64,000 nt of DNA from Embleya sp040605455. Lineage in GTDB: Bacteria > Actinomycetota > Actinomycetes > Streptomycetales > Streptomycetaceae. Positions 24,688 through 34,338 of the stretch are shown here, in pieces (within the stretch, counting starts at the first letter, position 1; each line of letters begins with the position of its first letter). The notes beneath the pieces were generated by a model. It made no database searches, was not told the DNA's origin, and was given only the letters and a program-made list of their open reading frames with translations. Both the position numbers and the translations under genes were made by a program. The stretch lies in contig NZ_JBEXCV010000012.1 in assembly GCF_040605455.1 (NCBI RefSeq), positions 1-64,000 of the forward strand. The letters run 5' to 3'.

Positions 24688-26103
24688 TCAGGCGGGTTCG
24701 TGCGGCGTAGGAGCAGTGGCACTCGCGATCGGGCCGTGCGGGAGGAACACCGCGGCGGCGAGCCCGGCGAGCCCCAGGACTGCCAGTGTGATCATCGCGG
24801 CGGCGTAGGCATGGGCGGTGAGGCCGGAGACGAGGATGGTGCCGGCGACCGCGGTTCCGAGCGATGACCCGAGGTTGGACACGCTGCGTGAGAGCCCGGA
24901 GATCTCGCCCTGCCGCTCCTCGGAGAAGCTCGACTGCACGACGTTGACCGACGGGGTCAGCATCACACCGAGACCCAGGCCGATCAGCAGCAGCCCGGGC
25001 GCGAAGGCCCAGGCGCTCGGAGAGCCGCTCACCGTGGCCAGCAGGACCCCGATCCCGGCGATCGTCACGACGAAGCCCGTCATGATGAGGGTGCGCTGTG
25101 CGTACCGTTTCGCCAGACGTTCGGCGGCCAGTGACGACACGAGCAGGCCGAGCGTGGCCGCCGTGAAGATCACACCGGTCTGGATCGCGTTGTATTCGCG
25201 CACGACCTGGAGATAGGCCGCGACGACGAACGACGTGCCCATGAGCAGCAACCACTGGATGTTCTGTGTGATGAGCCCGAGGTTGGAGGTGTGGTTACGG
25301 AACACGCTCGTCGACAGAAGCGGCTCCTCACCGGCCTGCTCCTTGGCCCGGACCGAGCGGAAGAACAACAGCAGTACGAGTGCGCCCAGGACGAGGAGAC
25401 CGACCATCAACCAGGCGTTGTTGTCGGCTGCCAGGATCCCCATGACGATGAGGATCAGGCCGACGGCCGAAAGGATCGCTCCGAGGGTGTCGAAGCGGCG
25501 CGTGGGATCAGGCGGCAGAGGGTCCTTGATCCGGCGGCTCAGCATGATGATCAATGCGATCACCAGCGCCTGGAACACGAAGGCGGCCCGCCAGCTGATG
25601 CCCGAGGTGATGAGTCCCCCGATCAGCGGTCCTGCGGCGGCGCCGATGCCTCCCAGCGCCATGATGGCCCCGAACGCGCGGGCGCGTGAGGCCATTTCCG
25701 TGAAAAGAAGCGTCGCGAGGATGTAGACGGGCGGGATGAGCAGCGCCGTGCCGACACCTTCGAGAATCGAGTTGCCGAGGATGAGGACACCCAGGTTCGG
25801 GGCGGCCGCGCTCAGCAAGGCGCCGACGCCGTACACGACGAGACCGACCAGGAAGCACCGCTTGCGGCCGTAGCGGTCGGTCAGCTTGCCGCCCGGGATC
25901 ATCAGCGCCGCCATGACCAGAAGAAAGATCGTGATCGCGACCTGCACTCCCTGCACGCTCGTGTCCAGGTCCGTGCTGATGTCGTTGATCATCACGTTCA
26001 TGTTCGAACCGGCGAAGCTGCAGATGAACTGCGCGAGGGCGAGCGGGACCAGTACGCCGCGCAGCGTACTGGACGTTCGTCCTGCGGCGTCCGCTTCAGT
26101 CAC
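24688..26103 (-). CDS. MFS drug-efflux transporter (DHA2-like)
   Basis: A 471-aa transporter. The first segment (FICSFAGSNMNVMINDIS) replaces the usual LDxTIVNVALP with an Asn/Met-rich version. Motif A is GGKLTDRYGRKRCF and motif C is GGIGAAAGPLIGGL. About 13-14 hydrophobic segments. GTG 26103 is preceded by AAGGAGG. A 7-2-7 inverted repeat lies at 26168-26183, a good candidate operator. It differs enough from the pump at 21708 to be an independent acquisition rather than a local duplicate. Confidence 0.9.
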   Translation of the reverse strand: MTEADAAGRTSSTLRGVLVPLALAQFICSFAGSNMNVMINDISTDLDTSVQGVQVAITIFLLVMAALMIPGGKLTDRYGRKRCFLVGLVVYGVGALLSAAAPNLGVLILGNSILEGVGTALLIPPVYILATLLFTEMASRARAFGAIMALGGIGAAAGPLIGGLITSGISWRAAFVFQALVIALIIMLSRRIKDPLPPDPTRRFDTLGAILSAVGLILIVMGILAADNNAWLMVGLLVLGALVLLLFFRSVRAKEQAGEEPLLSTSVFRNHTSNLGLITQNIQWLLLMGTSFVVAAYLQVVREYNAIQTGVIFTAATLGLLVSSLAAERLAKRYAQRTLIMTGFVVTIAGIGVLLATVSGSPSAWAFAPGLLLIGLGLGVMLTPSVNVVQSSFSEERQGEISGLSRSVSNLGSSLGTAVAGTILVSGLTAHAYAAAMITLAVLGLAGLAAAVFLPHGPIASATAPTPHEPA

Positions 26104-26167
26104 CCGTGTCGCCTCCTTCTGCCTTGTCGAGCTGCCTGCCGGGGGCGATGGCCGCGGCGGTCAATAC

Positions 26168-26183
26168 GAGGTGTGAACACCTC
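26168..26183. promoter_or_regulatory. Inverted repeat upstream of MFS gene (candidate operator)
   Basis: GAGGTGT-GA-ACACCTC: perfect 7-bp arms with a 2-bp spacer, 65 bases upstream of the MFS start. Such dyads are typical of TetR/MarR/GntR operators; no regulator gene is adjacent. Confidence 0.45.
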
Positions 26184-26651
26184 AGGGGCAGCTGCCCGGT
26201 TGCTCGCCCGGCGGGCCGATCTCCTCGGCGAACGGGCCTACGCGGTTGGCGTAGGTCGGCATCCTGACGAAGGCGTATTGCGCCTCTTGCGGCCTGCCGG
26301 CGGGGGTCGGTGCCTCGACGTCGTACCGCAGGCCGCCTCAGCGGGGGGCCATCGGGGCTTCCCGACCTCTTTCCCGGTCCCGCGACAGCCCGCACGTACC
26401 TGGGCGTCTTCCTGCCCCGGGTCGGCATCGTGTTGCCCTGTCTCAAGCGTGCGCGCCGGCTGAGCCCTCCGCACTCCGAATAGGGAGGCAGCCTGCCCGT
26501 TCCGGCTCACCCTGGTCTCGGACACGGCGGTGGACGTCGCGATGTTGCCGCGGGACGTGGCGATGCCGTCGGCGATGCGCGCGGATCGGCTACACGGCCG
26601 ACAGCTTCCGGCTATCCGAGCGCGGCCACGTCGGCGCGGGCAGGCGTGCGC
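26184..26651. other. Intergenic region without recognised gene
   Basis: Several open frames exist on both strands but none resembles a protein family, has a good ribosome site or normal codon bias. It may hold remnants too decayed to recognise. Confidence 0.3.
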
Positions 26652-27485
26652 TCACGGCGTTGGCGCGGCCGCCTCGGCGGCTCGCTCGAGGAGGCGCTGT
26701 TCCTCGTCCGTCGTGAGCGGGACCTCCAGGACGCGCAGCCAGTCGGCGAGTTCGCCGTCGCGGAGCGGGCGGTGCTCGGTGGGCGCGTCCACCCGGCGCA
26801 CCGTGAGCGTGGCGTGAGTGACGGTGACGTGCCGGTCGGGCAGGTGGCGGGTGACCATCAGCGTGCGCTTGAAGTGCGACGTCGGATGGGTGCTCGTGTA
26901 GTAGTGGCCGATCTCGACGTCGACGGGCAGCACGGCCAGTTCGTCGGTGGAGTGCATCATCAGCCAGCCGTCGTCGCGCAGGCGGCGCATTTCCCACCCG
27001 CCGTCGGAGTGGTCGATGCGGTAGCGCCAGCCGAGGTGGTCGTCCTGCGTGCCGTCCGCCAGCGGGATCGGGCGCAGCACGCTCATCCCGAATCCCGGGT
27101 CGCACAGCAGCCGCTGCCCGTCCAGCACTGCTTCGACGACCATGTGGGTCCGGCCCTGCAGGCCGCCGTCGGCCGGGTCGCCGACGCGCCCGAGATGGCG
27201 GCGTACGTCGTAGCCCAGCCGCTCCAGCACGGCCGCGAAGAGCGTCGAGTGCTCGAAGCAGTAGCCGCCCCGACCCCGGCCCACGAACTTCTCTTGCACA
27301 GCCCCCAGTTCCACTTCGCCGGGCTGCCCGAGGAAGACGTCGATGTTGTCGAACGTGAATGCCCGGACGTGCGCTTCGTGCAACTCGTCCAATGCCTCCC
27401 GCCCCGGCGGCCGCGCCGGGAGGCCGAGCCGCGCGAGGTAGCCGTCGAGGTCGAGTCCACCTATCTGCCAAAGGTCTGTACTCAC
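26652..27485 (-). CDS. nat: Arylamine N-acetyltransferase
   Basis: A 277-aa cytosolic enzyme of the NAT family, which transfers acetyl (or malonyl/propionyl) from CoA to arylamines or hydrazines, or closes amide rings in some antibiotic pathways. The catalytic triad is visible: Cys in RGRGGYCFEHS, His in GRTHMVVEA and Asp in LCDPGFG. Length is normal. GTG 27485 is the first good start. It is divergent from the TPR-protein locus. No amide-forming biosynthetic genes lie beside it, so a detoxifying role is as likely as a biosynthetic one. Confidence 0.93.
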   Translation of the reverse strand: MSTDLWQIGGLDLDGYLARLGLPARPPGREALDELHEAHVRAFTFDNIDVFLGQPGEVELGAVQEKFVGRGRGGYCFEHSTLFAAVLERLGYDVRRHLGRVGDPADGGLQGRTHMVVEAVLDGQRLLCDPGFGMSVLRPIPLADGTQDDHLGWRYRIDHSDGGWEMRRLRDDGWLMMHSTDELAVLPVDVEIGHYYTSTHPTSHFKRTLMVTRHLPDRHVTVTHATLTVRRVDAPTEHRPLRDGELADWLRVLEVPLTTDEEQRLLERAAEAAAPTP

Positions 27486-27842
27486 GCACCCCAGTCAACC
27501 AGTGCCCGACTCCCGCCTGCCCGGCGGGTATCGACAAGGAGGCCGCACCCGATCGCCCACTGAACACTTACGGGCACTCTACGTGGCCAGTCGGATGGAA
27601 TCCGCCGCGCCCGCCGCGCATCGCGGACTGTCACGGCGGACGCGTCATCGGCGCGTTGGCGGCGGCCAGGGGTCGCGCGGGCCACTACAACACCCGTGCG
27701 GAACGCCTGCCACGTCTCGAAGTCGGCTACGTCGACCGCGAGTTGCGCGTCGCCCGTGGTGCCGGAATTGCTCCCGACACGTTCCCGGTGCACGCTGGAA
27801 GAGAAGGAGCATTGACGAAGAGTGGGCAGCGGGAGAGGGGGC
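27486..27842. other. Divergent intergenic region
   Basis: 357 bases between nat and the TPR locus; expected to hold both promoters. GGGAGAGGGG just before 27843 is the TPR gene's ribosome site. No repeats or palindromes stand out. Confidence 0.3.
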
Positions 27843-30800
27843 ATGATCATGCCCTCGGTCAAGCATCTCGTCAGGGAGTCCTTCCGCATCGCAGGGTCCC
27901 GGCCGCTGACCGGAGCGCGTCGGGGACGGCGGATAGCGCGGCTGCTGTGGGCGGCGCGCAGCACCAACGTATGCATCCTGGTGATCGCCGCCGTGCTCGT
28001 CGCGCTGACGGTGACAGGAGCCGTGGGATTCCTGTCCCGGAACATGTCCCTGAGCATGTGGGTCGCTGTCGGCTTGGCCGTGATCCTGCTGCCGGCTGTC
28101 CGCCGAGACGCCCGGCCGGTGCGGATCCTCCCCTTCAAGAACCTGGTCGACGAGGACGGTACCGGGCAGGCGGACCGGGTCGCGGCGGGGTTCGCCGAAC
28201 TCCTGGACGGCGAGATCGAGCGGATTGCGGAACTGGTCCGGCAGGAGCCGTTCATGACGGCTGCCGATGTGCTCAACCCGGCCGGGCAGCGGGGCGACAT
28301 GGTTCGGCGGTCCTCGGCCAGGGCTCTGTTCAAGACCGGGGTGGTGGCCACCGGATTGCACGGGGACGCCAGGACCACGGAGGTCGGCACGGTCACCCTG
28401 GGCCCGCTGCAACTTCAGGTGGGTACCGTGCTGACCTGGCTCGAGAGGGCCCGGCCGAACGCTTCAGGGATCGCTGGTGGAGGCGGATGGGGTATTGCGG
28501 GTCGTCGCGTCCCAGTCCGGGCTGCGCGGGCGTACCTGGACGGCGCAGGTGACGACCGACGGCGACGCCCGCCGAGCCGGCGGGCGCCTTGCGTGGCAAC
28601 TGGCCCATCGCATCGAACTGGAGCGGCCGGGGGCTTCGGCGTCGGGTGCCGACGTCGACAGTTTCCAGCGGTTGGTGGACGGCCTGGACAGTCACAAGAC
28701 CTTCCAGCAGGAAGGCGTACTGCAACACCTCGACGAGGCGGAGGACCATTTTCGCGCGGCCCTGGCGCACAGTCCGGGGTACGCCGCCGCCTACCACAAC
28801 CTCGGCCTGGTCTACCGCGAGCAGCGGCGCGTCCGTACGGACATCGGCCTTGAGATGTCGGAGGCGGTGTGGTGCGGGCCGCCGCTCATGTGGCAGAAGG
28901 CGATCGCCCTCGACCCGACGATGGCGCCGGCCCGCGTGCAACTGGCCAGAGCGTTCATCGAGCAGGCCGACCGTCCGGATGTCGACGCGAACAAGCGGTC
29001 CGACCTCCTGAAGCAGGCGATCCAGTCAGCCGGTAGCGCGCTCAAGCAGCCTTCCGGCACACATCCGATGGAGAGCGCCCTCGCCTCGTACTGGCTCGGG
29101 GTCGCGCTACTGAAGCAGGGCCGCCGGCAGCGGCAACGCACGACGCGCGGGGGGAAGCCGAACCACATGGTGCGCGAGGCGCTGCGGCTCTTCCGCCGCG
29201 CGGAACAGGATCTGATCGACGAGCGGGCCCGAAGGCTGGTGCGCGAGGGGGACACGACCGCGGTGCGGCCGCTGACCGAGCGGATCGCCCACGTCGTCGG
29301 CTTGGAGTCCGAGTGCTGGTTCGAGTTCGCGGGCGGCGCGTGCGGCCGGACCCGGTGGGACTGTGTCGAAGAGGCCGAGCGCCTCATCCATATGGCGATC
29401 CGTTGGGCCCCTGACGTGCCGGAGTTCCATGTGCTTCGGGGCCGCATGCTGTTGAAGTACGGCGACAACGACGCCGCGCGGCTCGCGTATTTGGAGGCCG
29501 TGCAGCGGGATCCCCAGAACCATCACGCACGGCCAAGGACATCGGTGTGTTGTTCACCGCCATCACAGGGACCGACGGCGAGGCCCGGGAACAGGCCGCC
29601 GACCTCTTCATCCTGGCGGCGCACCAGCATCCCGACGACGCCGTGGCCTGGCTCCTGCTCGCTTTGGTCGCACCCGACGCGACCGCCGCCCGGTCGCTCG
29701 CGGGCAAGGCGTTGGCCCTGGAACCGGGTAGGGAGGACGTGCGCCGGATCGTCGACGAGCAGTGGCCGTCGCCCGAAAGCCCCGCTCCTGGCGCCCCCGG
29801 CTGGGAGAAGCGCTTCACTCTGCGCTGGGCGCAGGCGTGGAACGATGCCCGCGAGGCGCAACAAGCAGGCAATGGGGTACATCTGCGTGAGGGCTTGGAC
29901 GCCGTCGAGGAGCTGCGCGGCGAGCGCGGCGGAACGCGGCCCGAAGTGTCCTTCGTCGCCAGGGAGATCGGACTGCTGTACGCATCGATGGCGTCGATGA
30001 TCCGTCCCTCCGACGAACAGCGCGCCCATTGGCGGAAAGCGGTCGATCACCTCACGAAGGCCGTCGGACACGAGCCGTCCTCGACGTTGGAGAATCCCCC
30101 GCTGTGGTACGTGGAACTCGCCGACGCACGCGCTGCTCTCGCCGACTCACAGTCCGAAGCGGGGCGCGAGACGACGCCTTGGACAACTACGGACAGGCCG
30201 TCAGGAGCTACAGCGTGGCCATCAACACGTCACCCAAGACCGTCCGCCCCCGATACGGCACCGGACTCCAGGGCTGGGAGCGGCTGGCGGAACTGTCCGC
30301 CGAACCGCCGGACCTGCCCACGCGTGCGCGTGCGATCGCGGGGCGGGCGGCGGTGTACGCGCGTCAGGGCCGCGTCGGCGATGCCGTACGGGACTGTCGT
30401 GATTCCCTGAAACTGGCCCCGTTGTACGCCTATCCGCGTTTCACACTGGCTCTGCTGTACCGGGACCAGCGGGCCCAGTACGACCTGGCGAATCAGACGC
30501 TGCTCCGGCTGATCGAGCTCCTGCCCGCCGGGGAGCAACGGGACCTCGCCCGGCTGGAGCTGGTGCGTACCTACCGCAAACAGGCTGAGACGTCGCCGGA
30601 CGGCGACAGCGAAAGGCTCCTCGACCGGGCCCGGGAGGAGTTGGTCAAAGCCACGCGCGAGGCGTCGCTGAGCGCGGACCTGGAGGCGTGGATGCACGAG
30701 GAGCTGGCCACCGTGCTGGATCTCCTGGGCCGTTCGGACGAGGCCATCGTCGCCCTGCGCGCCATTGGTGGCACGACCGAGCAGCCGAATACCTCGCAGC

Positions 30801-31384
30801 ACCACGAGCGGATCGCTCACCTGATGGCCGGAAGTGAGCAGCCGCGGGAGGTGGAGCAGGAGCTGATCGAGGCTCGGGAGGCCTGCTCGGCCCGGCTGAA
30901 GGGGTCACACGGCGCGGACGAGGAGTACACGCTGCACGCCGCGCTGGTCAGCCTGACGGCAGGCCTCGCGATGTTCTACGCGGAGCATGGCATCAACCTT
31001 GCCAGAGCGCACGAACTCGCGGACGAGTCCCTGGCGAGCGCGCCGGGCGTCCTGGACCTCGGCGGACAGGCGGTGTGCGAGGACGCCGGTGGGTGGGTCG
31101 CCTACCGGGAGGGCCGGATCGGCGAGGCCGTCGATTTGTTGGAGAAGGCCGTGAAGGATTCCGGGGGTGACGCTCAGGAATGGGCACACCTCGCGTGCGC
31201 ACTGGAAGCGCGGTCCCTCCGACTCCGACATCGGCGCCGGGACACCGACCACGCCCGGGACATCTGGCAGCACATCGTCGAGCATTTTCCCCGCAGCCCC
31301 GTTGCCGAGCAGGCCAGGCAGCATCTCGACCTGTTGCCCGAGCACCTGCACCCGCCCAAGCCGCTGTTGTCCCGCGGCCGGTGA
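27843..31384 (+). pseudogene. Large membrane-anchored TPR-repeat protein, split by three frameshifts
   Basis: Read through three frame changes, this locus codes for one protein of about 1,180 aa. ATG 27843 has a strong ribosome site. Two transmembrane helices lie at about residues 45-90 (LVIAAVLVALTVTGAVGFL; MWVAVGLAVILLPAV). An ILPFKNLVDEDG module and a domain beginning GSLVEADGVLRVVASQSG follow, then many TPR helices (AEDHFRAALAHSPGYAAAYHNLGLVYRE; AAVYARQGRVGDAVRDCRDSLKLAPLYAYPRF). Shifts occur at about 28458 (one extra base or two missing), 29531 (one missing; ARAKDIGVLFTAITG is restored) and 30160 (one missing in a G run; SEAGARDDALDNYG is restored). Either a decaying gene or sequencing error. 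The function is unknown; such proteins often scaffold complexes. Confidence 0.75.
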
Positions 31385-31425
31385 GCCTGGCGCACCACCC
31401 GAGGGGAGTGACTCGCCGAACCGCC

Positions 31426-33786
31426 CTATGCGGAGCTCCTGCGGTTCGCGCGTCCGAGTCGCGTGGCCGTCGACTTCACAAGTGCGCTCCTCGCCGCCAT
31501 GTCCGACCCCATCACGCGCCCGATCCACCACCGGCGGTCGCGCACGCTACCGGCGGTCTTTGCCTTGCGCGGACGGGTGGGCGTCCACCAATTGGCGCGA
31601 CCGGCCAGGCGCATGACCGCCGGGACCAGCAGGCCGCGGACGACGGTCGCGTCGAGGAGTGCGGCCAGGGCCAGCCCGACACCGACCGCCTTGAGGAAGA
31701 TCAGGCCGGAGGTTGCCAAGGCGACCATGACCGCGGCGAGGATGGTGGCGGACCAGGTGAACAGGCGGCCCGTGCGGTCGACTCCGCGGGCGACGGCGGT
31801 CACCGTGTCGGCGCCCGTCCGGTGTTCCTCGACGATGCGGGACAGCAGGATGCACTCGTAGTCCATGGAAAGCCCGAAGGCGATGCAGAACACCACGATC
31901 GGGAGCAGCACGTCCATCGTGCCGGTGACCGGGAAGTCGCCCACCAGCCACCGGAGATGCCCCTGTTGGAAGACGAGCACCAGCGCGCCGAACGTCGCGC
32001 ACAGGCTGAGCGTGTTCAGCGCCAGGGCCTTGATCGCGAGGACCGGCCGGCGGGTGAGTGCCAGGACCAGAACGAACATCGTCAGCGCCACGAGGGTCAG
32101 GGCCAGGGGTAGTCGAGCCGCGATCGGACCTCGCACGTCGGCGACCCTGGCGCCGGGGCCGCCCACCCGGATCAGGGCGGGTGAGGGAAGCTTCCGGATC
32201 GCCTGGGCCACCTCCGGGTCGGTCGGGTCGCCTCGGGTGACGACGGACAGGTACGCGCCGGGTGTCGCGAGGAACCGGGCCGATTCGGGGGTCGGAGCGG
32301 CGACGTTGCTCCCGGCGCGGTAGACGCCGGTCGCGGTGTGCACCCGGGCCACCCGTCCCAGGAGGGAGATCCGGCGCGCGTAGTCGTCGAGTTCCCCGGC
32401 GCGGGTTCGGCCGTCGAGCTGAGGGAGCACGACGGTGGTCGCGCGAAGCGCCCCGTCGGGGAAGTCCTCGCGAAGTGCGTCGCCGACGCGTCCGGAGTCG
32501 GCACCGACCGGCAGCACGCGGTCGTCGAACGCGCTGAAGCGTGCCTGGGTGAATGGGGCGGCCAGAAGGAGGACGACGCAGACGACGGGGATGCCCGCCG
32601 CCAGGGGGTGGCGCATCATCACCATGGCGATCCGACCCCAGGCGCCCAACGGCTCGCGGTCCTGGGGTCGCGTGGTCGCGGACGCGCGGCGGCGACGCGC
32701 GAACACGTCGAAGCGTTCGAGGCGGTCACCGAGCAGCGCGAGCGCGGCGGGCAGCACCACCAGGCTGCCGAGGGCGGCCATCGCGGTTACGACGACGCCG
32801 CCGCACGCGATCGAGCGGAGCATCGGATGGGGAAAGACCAGAAGGGTGGCCATGCCGCACGCGACGGTGGCGGCGGAGAAGGCCACGGCTCGTCCGGCGG
32901 TGTGCATGGTGGTGTGCAGGGCCCGTGTCGAATCCTGCCCCTTGCGGCGCTCCTCGCGGAAACGGCTGACCAGGAAGAGGCTGTAGTCGATCGTGAGCGC
33001 GAAGGCGAGCGCGGCACTGATACTCAGTGCGTAGACGGACACGTGGGTGTGGTCGGAGAGTGCGCGCAGCACCGCGGTGGTGCCCAGGACGGCGAAGACG
33101 CCGACGGCCACCGGGAGCGCGGCGGCCACCATCGAGCCGAACACCAGCAGCAGGAGTGTGGCGGTCACCGGCAGCGCGACGAGTTCGCTCGTGCGGGTGT
33201 CCCGGGCCGATTGACGGTCGACCATTGCCCGGACGGCGGCTTCGCCGCCGACCGACACCGTCAGTGGTCCCGTCCGCCCTGCGATGCGCGGTGTCAGCCG
33301 GTCGGCGATTCGGGCCGTCTCGGCCTCGTCGCCGCGAAACCAGGCGAGGATCAGCGCGGCGCGCCCGTCCGCCGAGCGCAGGTTCGCCGAGGCGGTGCTC
33401 CAGTATGAACTCACCCGGGTCACTTCGCGGTCGGAGCCCAGTCGTTCCTCGACGAGACGCGCGGCTGCCGCCGCTTCGGGCGCGTCCACGTCCCGGCCCG
33501 GTGCCCGCACCCGGGCCAGGGCGATCAGATCGGGGGTGCCGGCGCCGAAGCCCCGGTTCAGGAGTTCCTCCGCGCGCAGGGACTCGGCGTCCGGCGGCAC
33601 GAGTCCGCCCGAGGAGGTGAGACTCGCGACATCGTGACCGACGAAGCCGGCCAGGACCGTCACGAGCAGGGCGAGAGCCGAGACCAGAACACGGTGGCGG
33701 ACGGCGAAGGGAGTGGGGGACAGGCGATTTCGGACATCGAGCTTGGGCGGGTCGTCTTTCGACGACAGCGTCGTCTCGACGGGCAT
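31426..33786 (-). CDS. MMPL/RND-family transporter
   Basis: A 786-aa inner-membrane transporter with the MMPL layout: TM1, an external domain (about 45-190), TM2-6, a second external domain and TM7-12. The proton-relay motif of TM4 is present as LTIDYSLFLVSRFREE, and its repeat in TM10 as GLSMDYECILLSRIVEEH. Mycobacterial MmpL proteins export lipids and siderophores; in streptomycetes they often accompany polyketide or lipid pathways. ATG 33786 has GGGAG upstream. A stub of a polyketide ketosynthase gene lies directly upstream on the same strand (33816-33899), suggesting that the pump was once part of a biosynthetic cluster. Confidence 0.9.
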   Translation of the reverse strand: MPVETTLSSKDDPPKLDVRNRLSPTPFAVRHRVLVSALALLVTVLAGFVGHDVASLTSSGGLVPPDAESLRAEELLNRGFGAGTPDLIALARVRAPGRDVDAPEAAAAARLVEERLGSDREVTRVSSYWSTASANLRSADGRAALILAWFRGDEAETARIADRLTPRIAGRTGPLTVSVGGEAAVRAMVDRQSARDTRTSELVALPVTATLLLLVFGSMVAAALPVAVGVFAVLGTTAVLRALSDHTHVSVYALSISAALAFALTIDYSLFLVSRFREERRKGQDSTRALHTTMHTAGRAVAFSAATVACGMATLLVFPHPMLRSIACGGVVVTAMAALGSLVVLPAALALLGDRLERFDVFARRRRASATTRPQDREPLGAWGRIAMVMMRHPLAAGIPVVCVVLLLAAPFTQARFSAFDDRVLPVGADSGRVGDALREDFPDGALRATTVVLPQLDGRTRAGELDDYARRISLLGRVARVHTATGVYRAGSNVAAPTPESARFLATPGAYLSVVTRGDPTDPEVAQAIRKLPSPALIRVGGPGARVADVRGPIAARLPLALTLVALTMFVLVLALTRRPVLAIKALALNTLSLCATFGALVLVFQQGHLRWLVGDFPVTGTMDVLLPIVVFCIAFGLSMDYECILLSRIVEEHRTGADTVTAVARGVDRTGRLFTWSATILAAVMVALATSGLIFLKAVGVGLALAALLDATVVRGLLVPAVMRLAGRANWWTPTRPRKAKTAGSVRDRRWWIGRVMGSDMAARSALVKSTATRLGRANRRSSA

Positions 33787-33815
33787 CTCCCACTCCCTCG
33801 GCGGATTCGGATCGG

Positions 33816-33899
33816 TTCGGCCACCGGTTCGCAAAGGCCACCGGGCAGACGACAGGCCGTGCCGATCACGGCGAGGGCCTCTCGGCCGGGGCGATCCAT
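33816..33899 (-). pseudogene. Polyketide synthase remnant (ketosynthase N-terminus)
   Basis: ATG 33899 is preceded by GAGGAGG at 7 bases. The first 23 residues include EALAVIGTACRLPGG, the invariant opening of modular and iterative ketosynthase domains (IAVVGMACRxPGG). After about residue 28 the similarity stops and the frame runs into the MMPL gene start. The rest of the KS and all other PKS domains are missing. A deletion appears to have joined the PKS start to the MMPL gene. Confidence 0.6.
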
Positions 33900-34338
33900 G
33901 AGGGCCTCCTCTTGTCGCGCCCACTGCGCCTGCACTCGAGTAGCCCGCCGCCGGATCGACCAAACATTTGGAAAGGCTTCGACGCCGCGCGGCCGGCGAC
34001 AGGGCCCGAGCGGTGCACGGACCGACGACCGGGTGTGTGGGACCCACCGGCCGCGCCGTGCACCGCGAGTTCGTCGGCACGCCGCGAAGCCGGCGCGCGT
34101 GACCGTCACCGGCGCCGCCTTCGGGGACGGCGGGACTTCACCACTCGGCGTCGACACGGTGACGACCGCGACTGCCTTCCGCCCGGCCCTGGGCAGGCTG
34201 TGCGGGCGGCCGGCGCGCCTCGGGGACGAATCCCCGCGGCGCCTCGACCACCGCCGAGGTGAGCGGCTCCTGGGCGCTGAGCCGGCAAGAAGAGCGGGTC
34301 GGGTCGGGTCGTATCGGGCGGTCGTGGGCGCACGGCGA
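33900..34338. other. Intergenic region upstream of PKS remnant
   Basis: 439 bases between the PKS stub and the PAP2 stop. No recognised gene. It probably carries the old promoter of the PKS/MMPL unit, with GAGGAGG at 33906-33912 as its ribosome site. Confidence 0.35.

Noticed and set aside
26096..26446. 116-codon leftward frame upstream of the MFS pump
   Set aside because: Arg/Gly-rich translation overlapping the MFS promoter and the operator-like dyad; no ribosome site.
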